From positions 1 to 33,996 of the forward strand of contig CAZDYP010000033.1 in assembly GCA_964509505.1 (NCBI GenBank): a stretch of DNA of 33,996 nt, in the 5' to 3' direction. Below are positions 7,848 through 15,759 of this stretch, in pieces (within the stretch, counting starts at the first letter, position 1; the number at the start of each line of letters is the position of its first letter). The position numbers were made by a program, and so were the translations under genes. The notes beneath the pieces were generated by a model. That model had not been told where the DNA came from, made no database searches, and saw nothing but the letters and a program-made list of their open reading frames with translations. The DNA comes from CAZDYP01 sp964509505. GTDB lineage: Bacteria > Chloroflexota > Anaerolineae > JACRMK01.

Positions 7848-9539
7848 TCAGTTGATTCTCAGGATTGAGTTGAATCCGCCAAATCCATCTTCACTCGCAT
7901 TCACGTTCTCAGGGTCGCTGACCCAATGCGCCTGATCCACCAAAAATTTATAAGGATAATCGCCGCGCGGCAGACGCGGTATGGTGATTTGCCAGATGCC
8001 GCGCCGATGTATTTGCAGCGCATAGCCGCGCGGTTGCCACGCATTGAAGCGACCCACCAACGCGACCTCTTTCGCCTGTTCGTTGAAGTAATAGAACGTC
8101 GTCGCCCACGGCGTCACATACGGCGACAATGGCAAGCCTGTCAGCGCGCCGTGTGGAGCGCGCAATGCCGCCGCCACCGCCTGCGCGCCATTTACCACGC
8201 CACCGCCCTGCCGCTCCACAGGCGCATTCGACAATGGCTCGGCAGTCGTCACAAGCATCTGCTTCACCTGCTCAGGCAAGAGTGTCGGATTCGCTTCGAG
8301 CATCTGCGCCGCAATCGCGGCGACGATGGGCGCAGCGAACGATGTGCCATCCACGTGCTGATAATGCGGATGGATGAACTTCTGCTCCATCATTCGCGCG
8401 CGGATTTTGCGACGAATCTCGTCAATTGGCAAGCGGCGTGTGCTGGCTTTGAACAGCTCGCGCGCATAAGGCGATTCTAATAAGCGCGCAAATTTTTTGT
8501 CGTCCGCGTTCAAGAGTCGCCACAGAAACATCCCTTCCAGATGCGTCTCGGTGTGTGGCAACATCGGCGCGGCAAGCCAAAGCGCAGGCGCGATGAGTTC
8601 AGGCTTGGGGGCGCCATAGCCGCCGCGTCCATAGTTGGAATGATACAGCTGATGCAAGCGACGGTTGAGAGTATTTTGATCATTCAGGCCGCCGACCGTG
8701 ATAGCAGAGGGCGCGCTTGCAGGCGCGAAAACGCTTTCACGTCCGCCATTGCCCGCCGCGGCGACGACGACCATGCCGCGTCGTGTCGCTTCCTCGACCA
8801 ACGCATCCAACGGCGTGAGGTGACTATTGGAGGCGTGATCACCGCCCAGTGAAATGTTGACGACGCGGATGTGATAACGCTGCTGTTGAGCCAGCACCCA
8901 CGATAACGCGCGTTGAATGTCGCCGTCGTGAATGCGTCTGATGCGTGGGCTGCCCGTTTTCACCAGCACTAGATTCGCTTGCGGCGCAATGCCGCGATAG
9001 AGACCCTCCGACATTGCGCCGCTGCCAAACGCTACGCAAGAGGTCATCTGCCCATGCCAATTCTCAACTTTCGTTTGTTTGAAAAAAGGTTGTTCGATAG
9101 GTTCGCTATCCGTCGCATCTATATAATGAACACTGCGTGTTTTGTAGCGCGTCAAATCGGGATGCGGGAAAAATCCCGAATCGAGCATGGCGACAGTGAT
9201 GCCGCGTCCCGTGAATTGTGGATGCGAGTGGACGCGCAAAGGAAGGGGCAAGATCCGCTGTTCATCGAGTGAATACACGGGAAACGGCGTAAGCCATTCG
9301 TGGTGCAATGAATGATCACTGCGTCGCTGTGCTGCGACTTGCGCTGCTTCAGCGACGCAAGCGGGACAGGCGCCATTGTCAGGCTGCCAATCAGGATGTT
9401 GAGTTTGCAACACACGCGCCGCGCTATCGCTGATGGGTGGGAGTGCGCGCCCCACATGAGGATCAATGGGTTGCCCACATAATGAACAAGCGCTTGCATC
9501 CGCCGCTGGCTGTGCGGGCAAAATAGAGGTCAATGACAT
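7848..9539 (-). CDS. Subtilisin-like serine protease with N-terminal Cys4 motif and C-terminal CBM48 domain
   Basis: Serine protease of family S8, 563 residues. Seen: CSLCGQPIDPH and CPACVAEA near the N-terminus form a CxxC...CxxC zinc-ribbon-like module. The catalytic triad is D120 (AMLDSGFFPHPDL), H162 (NWHGQMTS) and S400 (DGTSFAAPIVAA), with the oxyanion asparagine in VVAAAGNGG. Residues about 478-560 form a beta-sandwich with VALVGRFNAWQP, GIWQITIPRLPRGDYPYKFLVD and GFGGFNSIL, which match the AMPK/isoamylase-type glycogen-binding CBM48. There is no signal peptide or classical prodomain, so a cytoplasmic protease is likely. The start at 9539 is preferred over 9575 because a -10 hexamer ends six bases before it and the longer N-terminus looks random. 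It is first in a two-gene operon with an esterase. A protease tethered to an alpha-glucan is an unusual combination. Confidence 0.85.
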   Translation of the reverse strand: MSLTSILPAQPAADASACSLCGQPIDPHVGRALPPISDSAARVLQTQHPDWQPDNGACPACVAEAAQVAAQRRSDHSLHHEWLTPFPVYSLDEQRILPLPLRVHSHPQFTGRGITVAMLDSGFFPHPDLTRYKTRSVHYIDATDSEPIEQPFFKQTKVENWHGQMTSCVAFGSGAMSEGLYRGIAPQANLVLVKTGSPRIRRIHDGDIQRALSWVLAQQQRYHIRVVNISLGGDHASNSHLTPLDALVEEATRRGMVVVAAAGNGGRESVFAPASAPSAITVGGLNDQNTLNRRLHQLYHSNYGRGGYGAPKPELIAPALWLAAPMLPHTETHLEGMFLWRLLNADDKKFARLLESPYARELFKASTRRLPIDEIRRKIRARMMEQKFIHPHYQHVDGTSFAAPIVAAIAAQMLEANPTLLPEQVKQMLVTTAEPLSNAPVERQGGGVVNGAQAVAAALRAPHGALTGLPLSPYVTPWATTFYYFNEQAKEVALVGRFNAWQPRGYALQIHRRGIWQITIPRLPRGDYPYKFLVDQAHWVSDPENVNASEDGFGGFNSILRIN

Positions 9540-9545
9540 AGTGCT

Positions 9546-9575
9546 ACTATAACATAGACGGTAGGTTTTCAGCAA
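9546..9575 (-). promoter_or_regulatory. Promoter directly before the subtilase start (leaderless)
   Basis: Read on the minus strand: TTGCTG (9575-9570), 18 bases, TATAGT (9551-9546), then six bases to ATG 9539. No SD site is present, so the transcript probably begins at the start codon. The -35 box is weak. Confidence 0.5.
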
Positions 9576-9625
9576 TCACATTTTCACAGCGCGTGTCAGA
9601 CCCGTCCGACACCTTGCGCGAAAAA

Positions 9626-9655
9626 CTGACAGCTCGAGTCAAATTGCGATATAAT
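9626..9655 (+). promoter_or_regulatory. Promoter for the racemase-like gene
   Basis: CTGACA (9626-9631), 18-base spacer, TATAAT (9650-9655). It is followed by GGGAGGA (9661-9667), the ribosome-binding site that selects ATG 9672 over the TTG at 9669. The predicted leader is only about ten bases. Confidence 0.6.
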
Positions 9656-9671
9656 CGCGTGGGAGGAATTG

Positions 9672-10421
9672 ATGCGGAAATTAGTCATCATTCATACAAC
9701 GCTCACCACGACAGCCTCGTTGCCTGCGCTCGCCAAGGCGCTGATGCCTACTTGCGAGGTCGTCAACATCGTGGACGATTCGTTGCTGACAGAAGTTGTT
9801 GCCACAGGCGGCAAAATCGAAAACATCGAAGGGCGCGTGCGCCATTACGTGCACGGCGCTGAACACGGCGGCGCGCATGTGATCTTGTTAGCTTGTCCAT
9901 CGTTGGGCGAGCTCATTGGGCCCCTGCGTCAACAAGCGACAGCGACGATTGTGCGGATTGATGATGCGATGGCAGCCGAAGCAGTGCGCCGCGCTCAGAC
10001 GCGCATCGGCGTCGTGGCGACGCTGTCTGCCACGCTCGAGCCTACCGTGCATTTGATTCTACGGCGCGCGAAGGAGCTGCATAAGAAGCTAGACGTTGAG
10101 CCGATTGTCATCCCTGCGGCGCATCAACAGTTGTTACGCGATGATAGAGCGGGACACGATGCGCTGGTCATGGAAGCCGTCGCGCAATTGGCGCCTGCAG
10201 TGGACGTGATTCTTTTCACGCAGCCGACTCTGGACGCACAGAATTTGAAATTGCCCACTCACGCACACAGCAAATGGATTGATTGCGCGCAGCCTGCCAT
10301 GGAACGTGTGAAACTGTTGTTGGAAGGCACAGGGCGTTTGATTCTACCAGACTCGCCGCCGCCCTCGCCTGAAAAAATCGCGGCGCAACGCGAGCAGGAG
10401 CGGCTGCGGGTTGGTGGATAA
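9672..10421 (+). CDS. Asp/Glu/hydantoin racemase-superfamily protein
   Basis: 249 residues with the N-terminal strand-loop RKLVIIHTTLTTTASLP and a repeated alpha/beta layout typical of the aspartate/glutamate racemase superfamily. Seen: first catalytic cysteine C75 in ILLACPSLGELIG; TRIGVVATLSATLEPT begins the second half-domain. The second catalytic cysteine, expected in a segment such as LxxCTxL, is replaced in VDVILFTQPTLDAQNL. The protein may therefore act as an isomerase or lyase using one cysteine (as arylmalonate decarboxylase does), or be non-catalytic. ATG 9672 has GGAGG five bases upstream. It is divergent from the subtilase operon. No metabolic neighbour points to a substrate. Confidence 0.72.
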   Translation: MRKLVIIHTTLTTTASLPALAKALMPTCEVVNIVDDSLLTEVVATGGKIENIEGRVRHYVHGAEHGGAHVILLACPSLGELIGPLRQQATATIVRIDDAMAAEAVRRAQTRIGVVATLSATLEPTVHLILRRAKELHKKLDVEPIVIPAAHQQLLRDDRAGHDALVMEAVAQLAPAVDVILFTQPTLDAQNLKLPTHAHSKWIDCAQPAMERVKLLLEGTGRLILPDSPPPSPEKIAAQREQERLRVGG

Positions 10422-10452
10422 AAACATACATCATTACGTATCCGGAGCTGTC

Positions 10453-10786
10453 ATGGCCACTCTACATTGGTCCGACCACCGACTTTGGCTTCCGGAGAAG
10501 TGGATTTACACACTGCGACGGATGCCCGAGTTGTTCGATATTCCACGTGAGTTAGCCGAGGAACCCTACGTCAGAGCGTTTGGAGTCGCGGAGAAAGCGG
10601 CGTTGACAGAGACAGAGCGATATTACTACGGTAGAAGGAGGTATAGAAGGGCAAGCGGGAGGACGCGCGGAGGAGAAACAAGCGATTGCGCGCGGGATGT
10701 TGCAACGTGGAATAGAACCGTCGCTAGTGGCAGAGGTGACGGGCTTGCCAATAGAGGTTGTGACGGCGTTGGCAGCGAAGCCGTGA
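10453..10786 (+). pseudogene. Rpn/PD-(D/E)XK-type transposase, C-terminal remnant with a frameshift
   Basis: The first part reads LPEKWIYTLRRMPELFDIP, then ELAEEPYVRAFGVAEKAALT, which matches the C-terminal linker of Rpn-family recombination-promoting nucleases. At about 10631 the homology moves to the next frame, which continues VEGGIEGQAGGRAEEKQ and LQRGIEPSLVAEVTGLPIE and stops at 10786. This is the usual Gly/Glu/Lys tail and small helical end of the family. The N-terminal nuclease domain is missing. The unshifted frame runs on to 11007 without sense. It is therefore a decayed fragment, lying just after the racemase gene. Confidence 0.68.
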
Positions 10787-10800
10787 ACCCTCCACCCTGC

Positions 10801-10837
10801 CCCTCCTCAGTTCACGCAGTTTATGAACGGGGGAGGG
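10801..10837. terminator. Hairpin between convergent genes
   Basis: The arms 10801-10813 and 10825-10837 pair over 13 positions with one G-U pair and one mismatch. The hairpin sits between the transposase remnant and the end of the multicopper oxidase gene. No T-run follows on either strand, so its termination activity is uncertain. Confidence 0.35.
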
Positions 10838-10860
10838 TTGGGGCGGGCGTTCGGGTGAAC

Positions 10861-13800
10861 TTACCGCAAGATCTTCAGCTTCGTCGTCGCTCCTTTCGCG
10901 TACACCCGAAACAATCCCCACAGCCCCGCCTCACGATACGGCTCGCGATGATTGCCGTAGAGATAATTCCCCGGCTGTGCGTAGCGTCCGCCCGCGCCAT
11001 ACAATAACTGAATGGTCAACGTCTCGCCGCCGCCGATGGGCGACGCGCTCAACACATCGCTGCCCTTGCGGTTCGGCTCGAGCAACCATTGGTGATTCTC
11101 GAGGCTGAACACTTGCGCTTGCTCGCTGTATGGCGCGAAGACGTGAATGCGAACCGCATCGCCCACGAACGCTTCCATGATGGGCGTTGATGGGTCGCCG
11201 TGCGTATCCACGTTGAATCCCTTTGCTGTGTCCTTGTTTTTCTCCCACCGTTTCGTCAACGGCTCCGCGCGATAATTGATGCCGACCACCCCCTTCACAT
11301 TTTCGGTGTATGGCATGAGCGCGGTGCCAATCACCTCATCCTCGTCCTGCATGAACAACGCAAAATCACGATAATCGCCATTCGCCGTATGCGCATCCGC
11401 GCGCCAACTGGCGCGCAGCGTCAGCTCCTCGCCTGTCACTGGATGCGTGTATGTTGCGCCGCGCGGGCCCACGATGATCGCGCCATATAAGCCTGCTTTG
11501 TGATGCTCTTGCACATTGCCATTGTCACGTAGCAATGCCGCCGTCTCGCCAATGTCGGGGTGCGCGTAGAACGTGTAAGTGCGCGTTTGGCCGGGCGCAA
11601 CAATTTGGGATGGATTGACGCCGACAGCGCTGCCGCCCGCATCGCGTGGGTCATACGCCAGCATGTCCGCGTGCAACGAAACGGATCCCATCGTCAGCTC
11701 ATTTTTCAGATTCACGTTGAGGCAATCGCCGACGTTGACATGCAGCACGAGAGGTTCGGGCGTGCGCGCGCCAGCGCGTAGCGCATCCTTGTCTTGCGCC
11801 AACACGAACACCTTGCCACGCGTCCCATCACTAAACATTGGCAACGCTGTTTCGATGGCGACGACGTTGAACTCTTTGCTAGGCGCGTTAGCAGGACACA
11901 GCGACCTTGCTGGCGAAATCGTTGGACGGTCTGGTAATTGTTGCAGATTAGGCGATGGCTCATCCAATACGCGCAAGATGCCCCAACTGCCTTCGCGCCA
12001 TTTGAACGCGCGCCCGTTATAATACAAATAATCACCCGCCCTGGCTTGCACACCGCCTGCGCGCAATGACAAATCATATCGCTCGGAGATGCCGATGTGC
12101 AGCGCGTTGATCAGGGGCGAGGTTACGCTCCACGGCTCGGCGCGAAACCAATGCCCATCCACCCGCAGCGTATGGATGTCATTCGAGGCGGATACAAGCG
12201 CACGAATCACGACAGGGTCGCCGAGATACGCTTGCACAATCGGCGTGGCGGGATCGCCGTGCGCTTGGCTATTGAAGATGAGGGCTGGCGCGGCGTTGCG
12301 CGCACGCCGCGCCAATGGCTCGACGCGCAGGTTGAACGAGCTGCCGCTCGACCCTTCGAGGTGCGTGAGCGGATTGTCGTCTTGTATGAACAGGACAAAC
12401 TCGCGAAAGCTGCCCGTGATGTCTGCCGAGACTTTGTTGGTCGTGTGGATGTCAGCGATGGGACGTGATCTCACGGTTTTGCCCGTTTGCGGGTCATGAT
12501 AGGTTGAATCAGGCGGTTCACTGATGATCGCGCCGACGAGCCCGTGCCGCCATGCGACCAACGCGCTGACGTGATCGTGGAAGTACGCCGTGCCGAACTG
12601 CACATCAGGATACCAGCGATAGCGCACGAACTCTGTGCTAACGATTTCGCCGATGATGTGTTCAAACTTCAAAGGCTCGCTGAACACGAGCGTGTTGTGC
12701 GCGATGGCTTTGATACGCTTGATTTCAAAGACCCGTGTTTCGTCCATGCCGACGCCGACGAGCGCGCCCACACTAAAGCGAGCCGTGTTGCTCACGATGA
12801 TGGTATCGTCGCCGACGCTTGCCGCCGTCAACATGCGCTCGCCCTCGACGGTGAACGGGCGCACCGATTGTTCGTAGTTGTAACCCGCGCTAACGCCATC
12901 ACTCGCCTGCACGTCAAATTGCATGAAGTGAATGTGCAGGTTGATCTTGCTGAAAAAGAAATTTTCTTGATTGTCTTCGAGCTCGCTCTTGAAGATGATG
13001 TCCACACAATCTTGTCCCGCATTGGCGCGGAACGCGGGTGGTGTGCGCCACTCGTTGTTCGCGCGCACGAGGTCCTCTTCCTCTTTCAACACATAGAGCG
13101 CGCCCGTCGGGTCAACCAGATCCGCGCGCGTGTTGTAGGTGATTGGCGTGTTGATGGCGTGGATGACGTGCGGTTGGATGCGCGCGCCGCTCGGACACAA
13201 ACTCCAGGGGCCATTGGCGCCGGGCAACGCCGAATCGGCGCCGCTGTGCAGTGGCTCGAGGAATGGCGCGGGACCATGATTCGGCGCAAAGGGTGGACGC
13301 TTGCCGAGATGTGGACGCAAGAATGGATATGCGAGTTTGCCTGTCACACGATCAAAATAAATCGGTGGACGCGTGGGCGTCGCGGTTGCGTGATAGCCTG
13401 CCCATACCTTATCTGTCTCCAGTTCATTGAGATAGCGGTCGCCCTCCTTGCGCCAATCCATCACCGACGCATCGTAGCCTTTGGGCGTGCCTGGCGGCGG
13501 CAATTGTCGCTCGACCCATTCCGCTAAATTTTCTTTGGTGATGCTGAAGGTCTGTCCTTTCCAATCCACCGTCGCGCCAATCAATTGCTCCGAAGTGATG
13601 GGCGCTTGCGTCTGCCCTGCGCGATCAGGCAGCTCGCGCAACCTGGGCAACCCATCCAAAGAAAGTTTTCCATCTTGCAACGTGTTGTACACGCGCCAGA
13701 TGCCCCACATGCCCGCGAGATAATGATGCGCAACGTGACAGTGAATGAGATAGTCGCCGACGCTTTGTTGGCAACCGCCGCTGCCGCATTCGCTCAACTC

Positions 13801-15546
13801 ATCGTAACTCTCGGCGGGTCCAATGGTTTGTGAGTCAATACGTTCGGTCGCTGCGGGGATGAGCGGCGGATGTTTCTGCAAACCAGCTGCGAAGCGCGCG
13901 TCCTCGACGTTGGGTTGGCGTCGCCAACGAATCGCGCCGCCGTGCACATGATGCACATGAAACACTTCGGAGCCGCCATGCAACACGCGCTGCTTCACGG
14001 GGTCGCCCAAGTAACTGCGCGCAATGGGCGTCGCGGGGTCGCCAAAGGTGTATGAACTGTACGCTTGCGAAACATCAGGTTTTAGCCCTTGTTGCGCTTG
14101 CAATGACAGGCGATTCATGAACGGTTCGCTGCGATAGTTCAACGCGCGCGAGGCGGGGCGATACGCTTGCGTGAACGGATCCACTTGCGGAATTTGTTGC
14201 CCTTGTTTGTTGAGCAGGCGATAGCGCTCGTTGCCAATCTCGTGGTAGATGACGGCAAACTCGCGGAAGGCGGATCCCGTTGGCGGTTGAATCATCGCTG
14301 TCCAACCACTGTGTAATGGTTGCCCATCGGTTGGATTCCAATGCGTTGAACCTTTGGGCTCCACGATCACCGCGCCGAATAAACCGAGGCTCGTCTGCAC
14401 GCGGGCGTTGCCGTGACTGTGGAAGTAGTGCGTGCCTTCAGGCTCGTCGGCCGTCACCATCCACTCATACGTGACGCTCTTGCCCATTGCAGCCATCGCA
14501 TTCGCATTCGTCGCAATGGCGGGCGCACCCGTGTGCTTCACGTAGAGCGCCGAGTCGTGCAGATGCAGGCTTGCTGGTTCGCCGTCTTTCAATTCGTTAC
14601 GTAGGGTGAGACGCAAGCATTCGCCTTGATTGACGCGAATGACTAGCGGCTGAATCGCATCGCCTTGCAAGCCCATCGTCACAGCGAAGTCACCTTGCCC
14701 CGCGCGCGCCGCTTTGTTTTGCGCTTCTTCTTGACGCACGCGCTGCACATCGTCGGCGAGGGCGTACATGCGTCCTTGTGGGTCATAATCGCCGTAGCGG
14801 TTCAGCGTAATCTCGACGTTGAGCGCGACAATATCGTAAGCGCGCACAGCCGCAGAGGCGGGACAACGTGCGCTGGCGTACACACTCTCTGCCGTATTGC
14901 CGCCGAGCAACAAACCTTCGCTCGTTTCATGGTGCGGTGGGGTGGCAGTGGGTATGGGGGTGGGCGTGGAGGTCTCTGCTGACATGGTGCAAGCGGTGAG
15001 GAGGATGAACAGGGCGATGAGGTGTTGTGGAGCGTGGAGTGTGAAGCGTAGAGCGTAGGGCATGAAACGTGAAACGTGAAACGTGCGTAGGGCGTGTGAG
15101 ATGCAGGTTGTGATGAGTTGGTCGGTGAAGAGGATGAGGATGGCAAGATTGAGCCAAAGGATGATGGCATCAAGTAGATTAAAGGTTGGCGCAAGATGGC
15201 TGTGATGATTGAGGGTGTGCGAATCAGTGGCTGGTGTGTTGCTGATGACGAGGAGCGCAAGATGGAAGAGTAAACCGATGAGATAGACAAGCGAGTCACG
15301 ATGCCAACGCGCAGCGCGCATGGTCGGTTTTGTGCGGATGAGCAACTGCACGGCGTACGCGATTTGTATCATGCCGACGAGTTGCGCGAACCAACCGTGC
15401 GTCCATGCATGCAGCGCGTGCGTCGGAGCGACGAAGAGTTGGATGCCTCCAACGGCTAAGAGGCAAAGCATCAACAAACATGTTGACCATGCAAGAGGAG
15501 GATGCGAATTAAGTCGAGGATTGATTGAATGTGTATGCAACATCAT
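10861..15546 (-). CDS. Giant multicopper oxidase with three two-domain units and an N-terminal membrane module
   Basis: 1561 residues. Residues about 20-145 hold four hydrophobic segments. Residues 162-186 read as a lipoprotein signal ending in LTAC with C186. The rest is cupredoxin-like and consists of three related units. Each contains a GDPxTPI-x3-YxGDPV-type segment and an N/LYR-EP-type segment. Unit 1 has a full set of trinuclear and type-1 ligands: H328/H330 (LHLHDS), H376/H378 (YFHSHG), H530-H535 (FHVHHVHGG) and H602-C603-H604 (IHCHVAHHYLAGM). Unit 2 keeps only the first-half motifs, H871/H873 (LHIHF) and H990/H992 (YFHDHV). Unit 3 has lost them. A laccase-, cuproxidase- or bilirubin-oxidase-like role outside the membrane is likely, and the upstream cupredoxin may donate or accept electrons. 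The coding sequence between the membrane module and the lipobox is a heptamer repeat, so the N-terminal fusion may be secondary and ATG 15063 (residue 162) is an alternative start. No SD site is evident at either. Confidence 0.8.
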   Translation of the reverse strand: MMLHTHSINPRLNSHPPLAWSTCLLMLCLLAVGGIQLFVAPTHALHAWTHGWFAQLVGMIQIAYAVQLLIRTKPTMRAARWHRDSLVYLIGLLFHLALLVISNTPATDSHTLNHHSHLAPTFNLLDAIILWLNLAILILFTDQLITTCISHALRTFHVSRFMPYALRFTLHAPQHLIALFILLTACTMSAETSTPTPIPTATPPHHETSEGLLLGGNTAESVYASARCPASAAVRAYDIVALNVEITLNRYGDYDPQGRMYALADDVQRVRQEEAQNKAARAGQGDFAVTMGLQGDAIQPLVIRVNQGECLRLTLRNELKDGEPASLHLHDSALYVKHTGAPAIATNANAMAAMGKSVTYEWMVTADEPEGTHYFHSHGNARVQTSLGLFGAVIVEPKGSTHWNPTDGQPLHSGWTAMIQPPTGSAFREFAVIYHEIGNERYRLLNKQGQQIPQVDPFTQAYRPASRALNYRSEPFMNRLSLQAQQGLKPDVSQAYSSYTFGDPATPIARSYLGDPVKQRVLHGGSEVFHVHHVHGGAIRWRRQPNVEDARFAAGLQKHPPLIPAATERIDSQTIGPAESYDELSECGSGGCQQSVGDYLIHCHVAHHYLAGMWGIWRVYNTLQDGKLSLDGLPRLRELPDRAGQTQAPITSEQLIGATVDWKGQTFSITKENLAEWVERQLPPPGTPKGYDASVMDWRKEGDRYLNELETDKVWAGYHATATPTRPPIYFDRVTGKLAYPFLRPHLGKRPPFAPNHGPAPFLEPLHSGADSALPGANGPWSLCPSGARIQPHVIHAINTPITYNTRADLVDPTGALYVLKEEEDLVRANNEWRTPPAFRANAGQDCVDIIFKSELEDNQENFFFSKINLHIHFMQFDVQASDGVSAGYNYEQSVRPFTVEGERMLTAASVGDDTIIVSNTARFSVGALVGVGMDETRVFEIKRIKAIAHNTLVFSEPLKFEHIIGEIVSTEFVRYRWYPDVQFGTAYFHDHVSALVAWRHGLVGAIISEPPDSTYHDPQTGKTVRSRPIADIHTTNKVSADITGSFREFVLFIQDDNPLTHLEGSSGSSFNLRVEPLARRARNAAPALIFNSQAHGDPATPIVQAYLGDPVVIRALVSASNDIHTLRVDGHWFRAEPWSVTSPLINALHIGISERYDLSLRAGGVQARAGDYLYYNGRAFKWREGSWGILRVLDEPSPNLQQLPDRPTISPARSLCPANAPSKEFNVVAIETALPMFSDGTRGKVFVLAQDKDALRAGARTPEPLVLHVNVGDCLNVNLKNELTMGSVSLHADMLAYDPRDAGGSAVGVNPSQIVAPGQTRTYTFYAHPDIGETAALLRDNGNVQEHHKAGLYGAIIVGPRGATYTHPVTGEELTLRASWRADAHTANGDYRDFALFMQDEDEVIGTALMPYTENVKGVVGINYRAEPLTKRWEKNKDTAKGFNVDTHGDPSTPIMEAFVGDAVRIHVFAPYSEQAQVFSLENHQWLLEPNRKGSDVLSASPIGGGETLTIQLLYGAGGRYAQPGNYLYGNHREPYREAGLWGLFRVYAKGATTKLKILR
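15029..15101. repeat. Heptamer repeat inside the multicopper oxidase gene
   Basis: GAAACGT occurs three times without gap at 15064-15084. Degenerate heptamers such as GAGCGTG, GAGTGTG and GAGCGTA precede it and related words follow. The repeat is translated in frame between the four-helix module and the lipoprotein signal and contains the alternative start ATG 15063. Confidence 0.75.
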
Positions 15547-15562
15547 CGGATGCGGCTAGACC

Positions 15563-15737
15563 AAGAACGCCAAGCATGTCGTCCTTCGACACGGTACACA
15601 AGGCTGTCAGAATACGGAAGCGATGTAGGGCAAGTTTGTAACTTGCCACAAGGACAAGTTGCAAATTTGCCCACAAGGACAAGGTATAAACTTGTTCTAC
15701 ATTATCCTGAGCATGTCGAAGAACGCTTGGCGTTCTT
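15563..15737. repeat. Structured inverted-repeat element in the oxidase leader
   Basis: Perfect 13-bp terminal inverted repeats (AAGAACGCCAAGC at 15563-15575, its complement at 15725-15737). Inside, after GATGTAG (15622-15628), comes a perfect 8-bp hairpin with a TGT loop (15629-15647), then a hairpin with a GCA loop (15652-15672), a short hairpin (15679-15695) and TTCTAC (15695-15700). The same core plan recurs at 33764-33863. It fills most of the 213 bases between the cupredoxin and oxidase genes, which hold no gene. Confidence 0.72.
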
Positions 15738-15759
15738 AGTTTGGGCAGGGGAAGGTGGA

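Noticed and set aside
10411..11007. 198-residue gene after the racemase
   Set aside because: Only the first third has homology (Rpn C-terminus). The rest is out of frame and runs into the oxidase gene.
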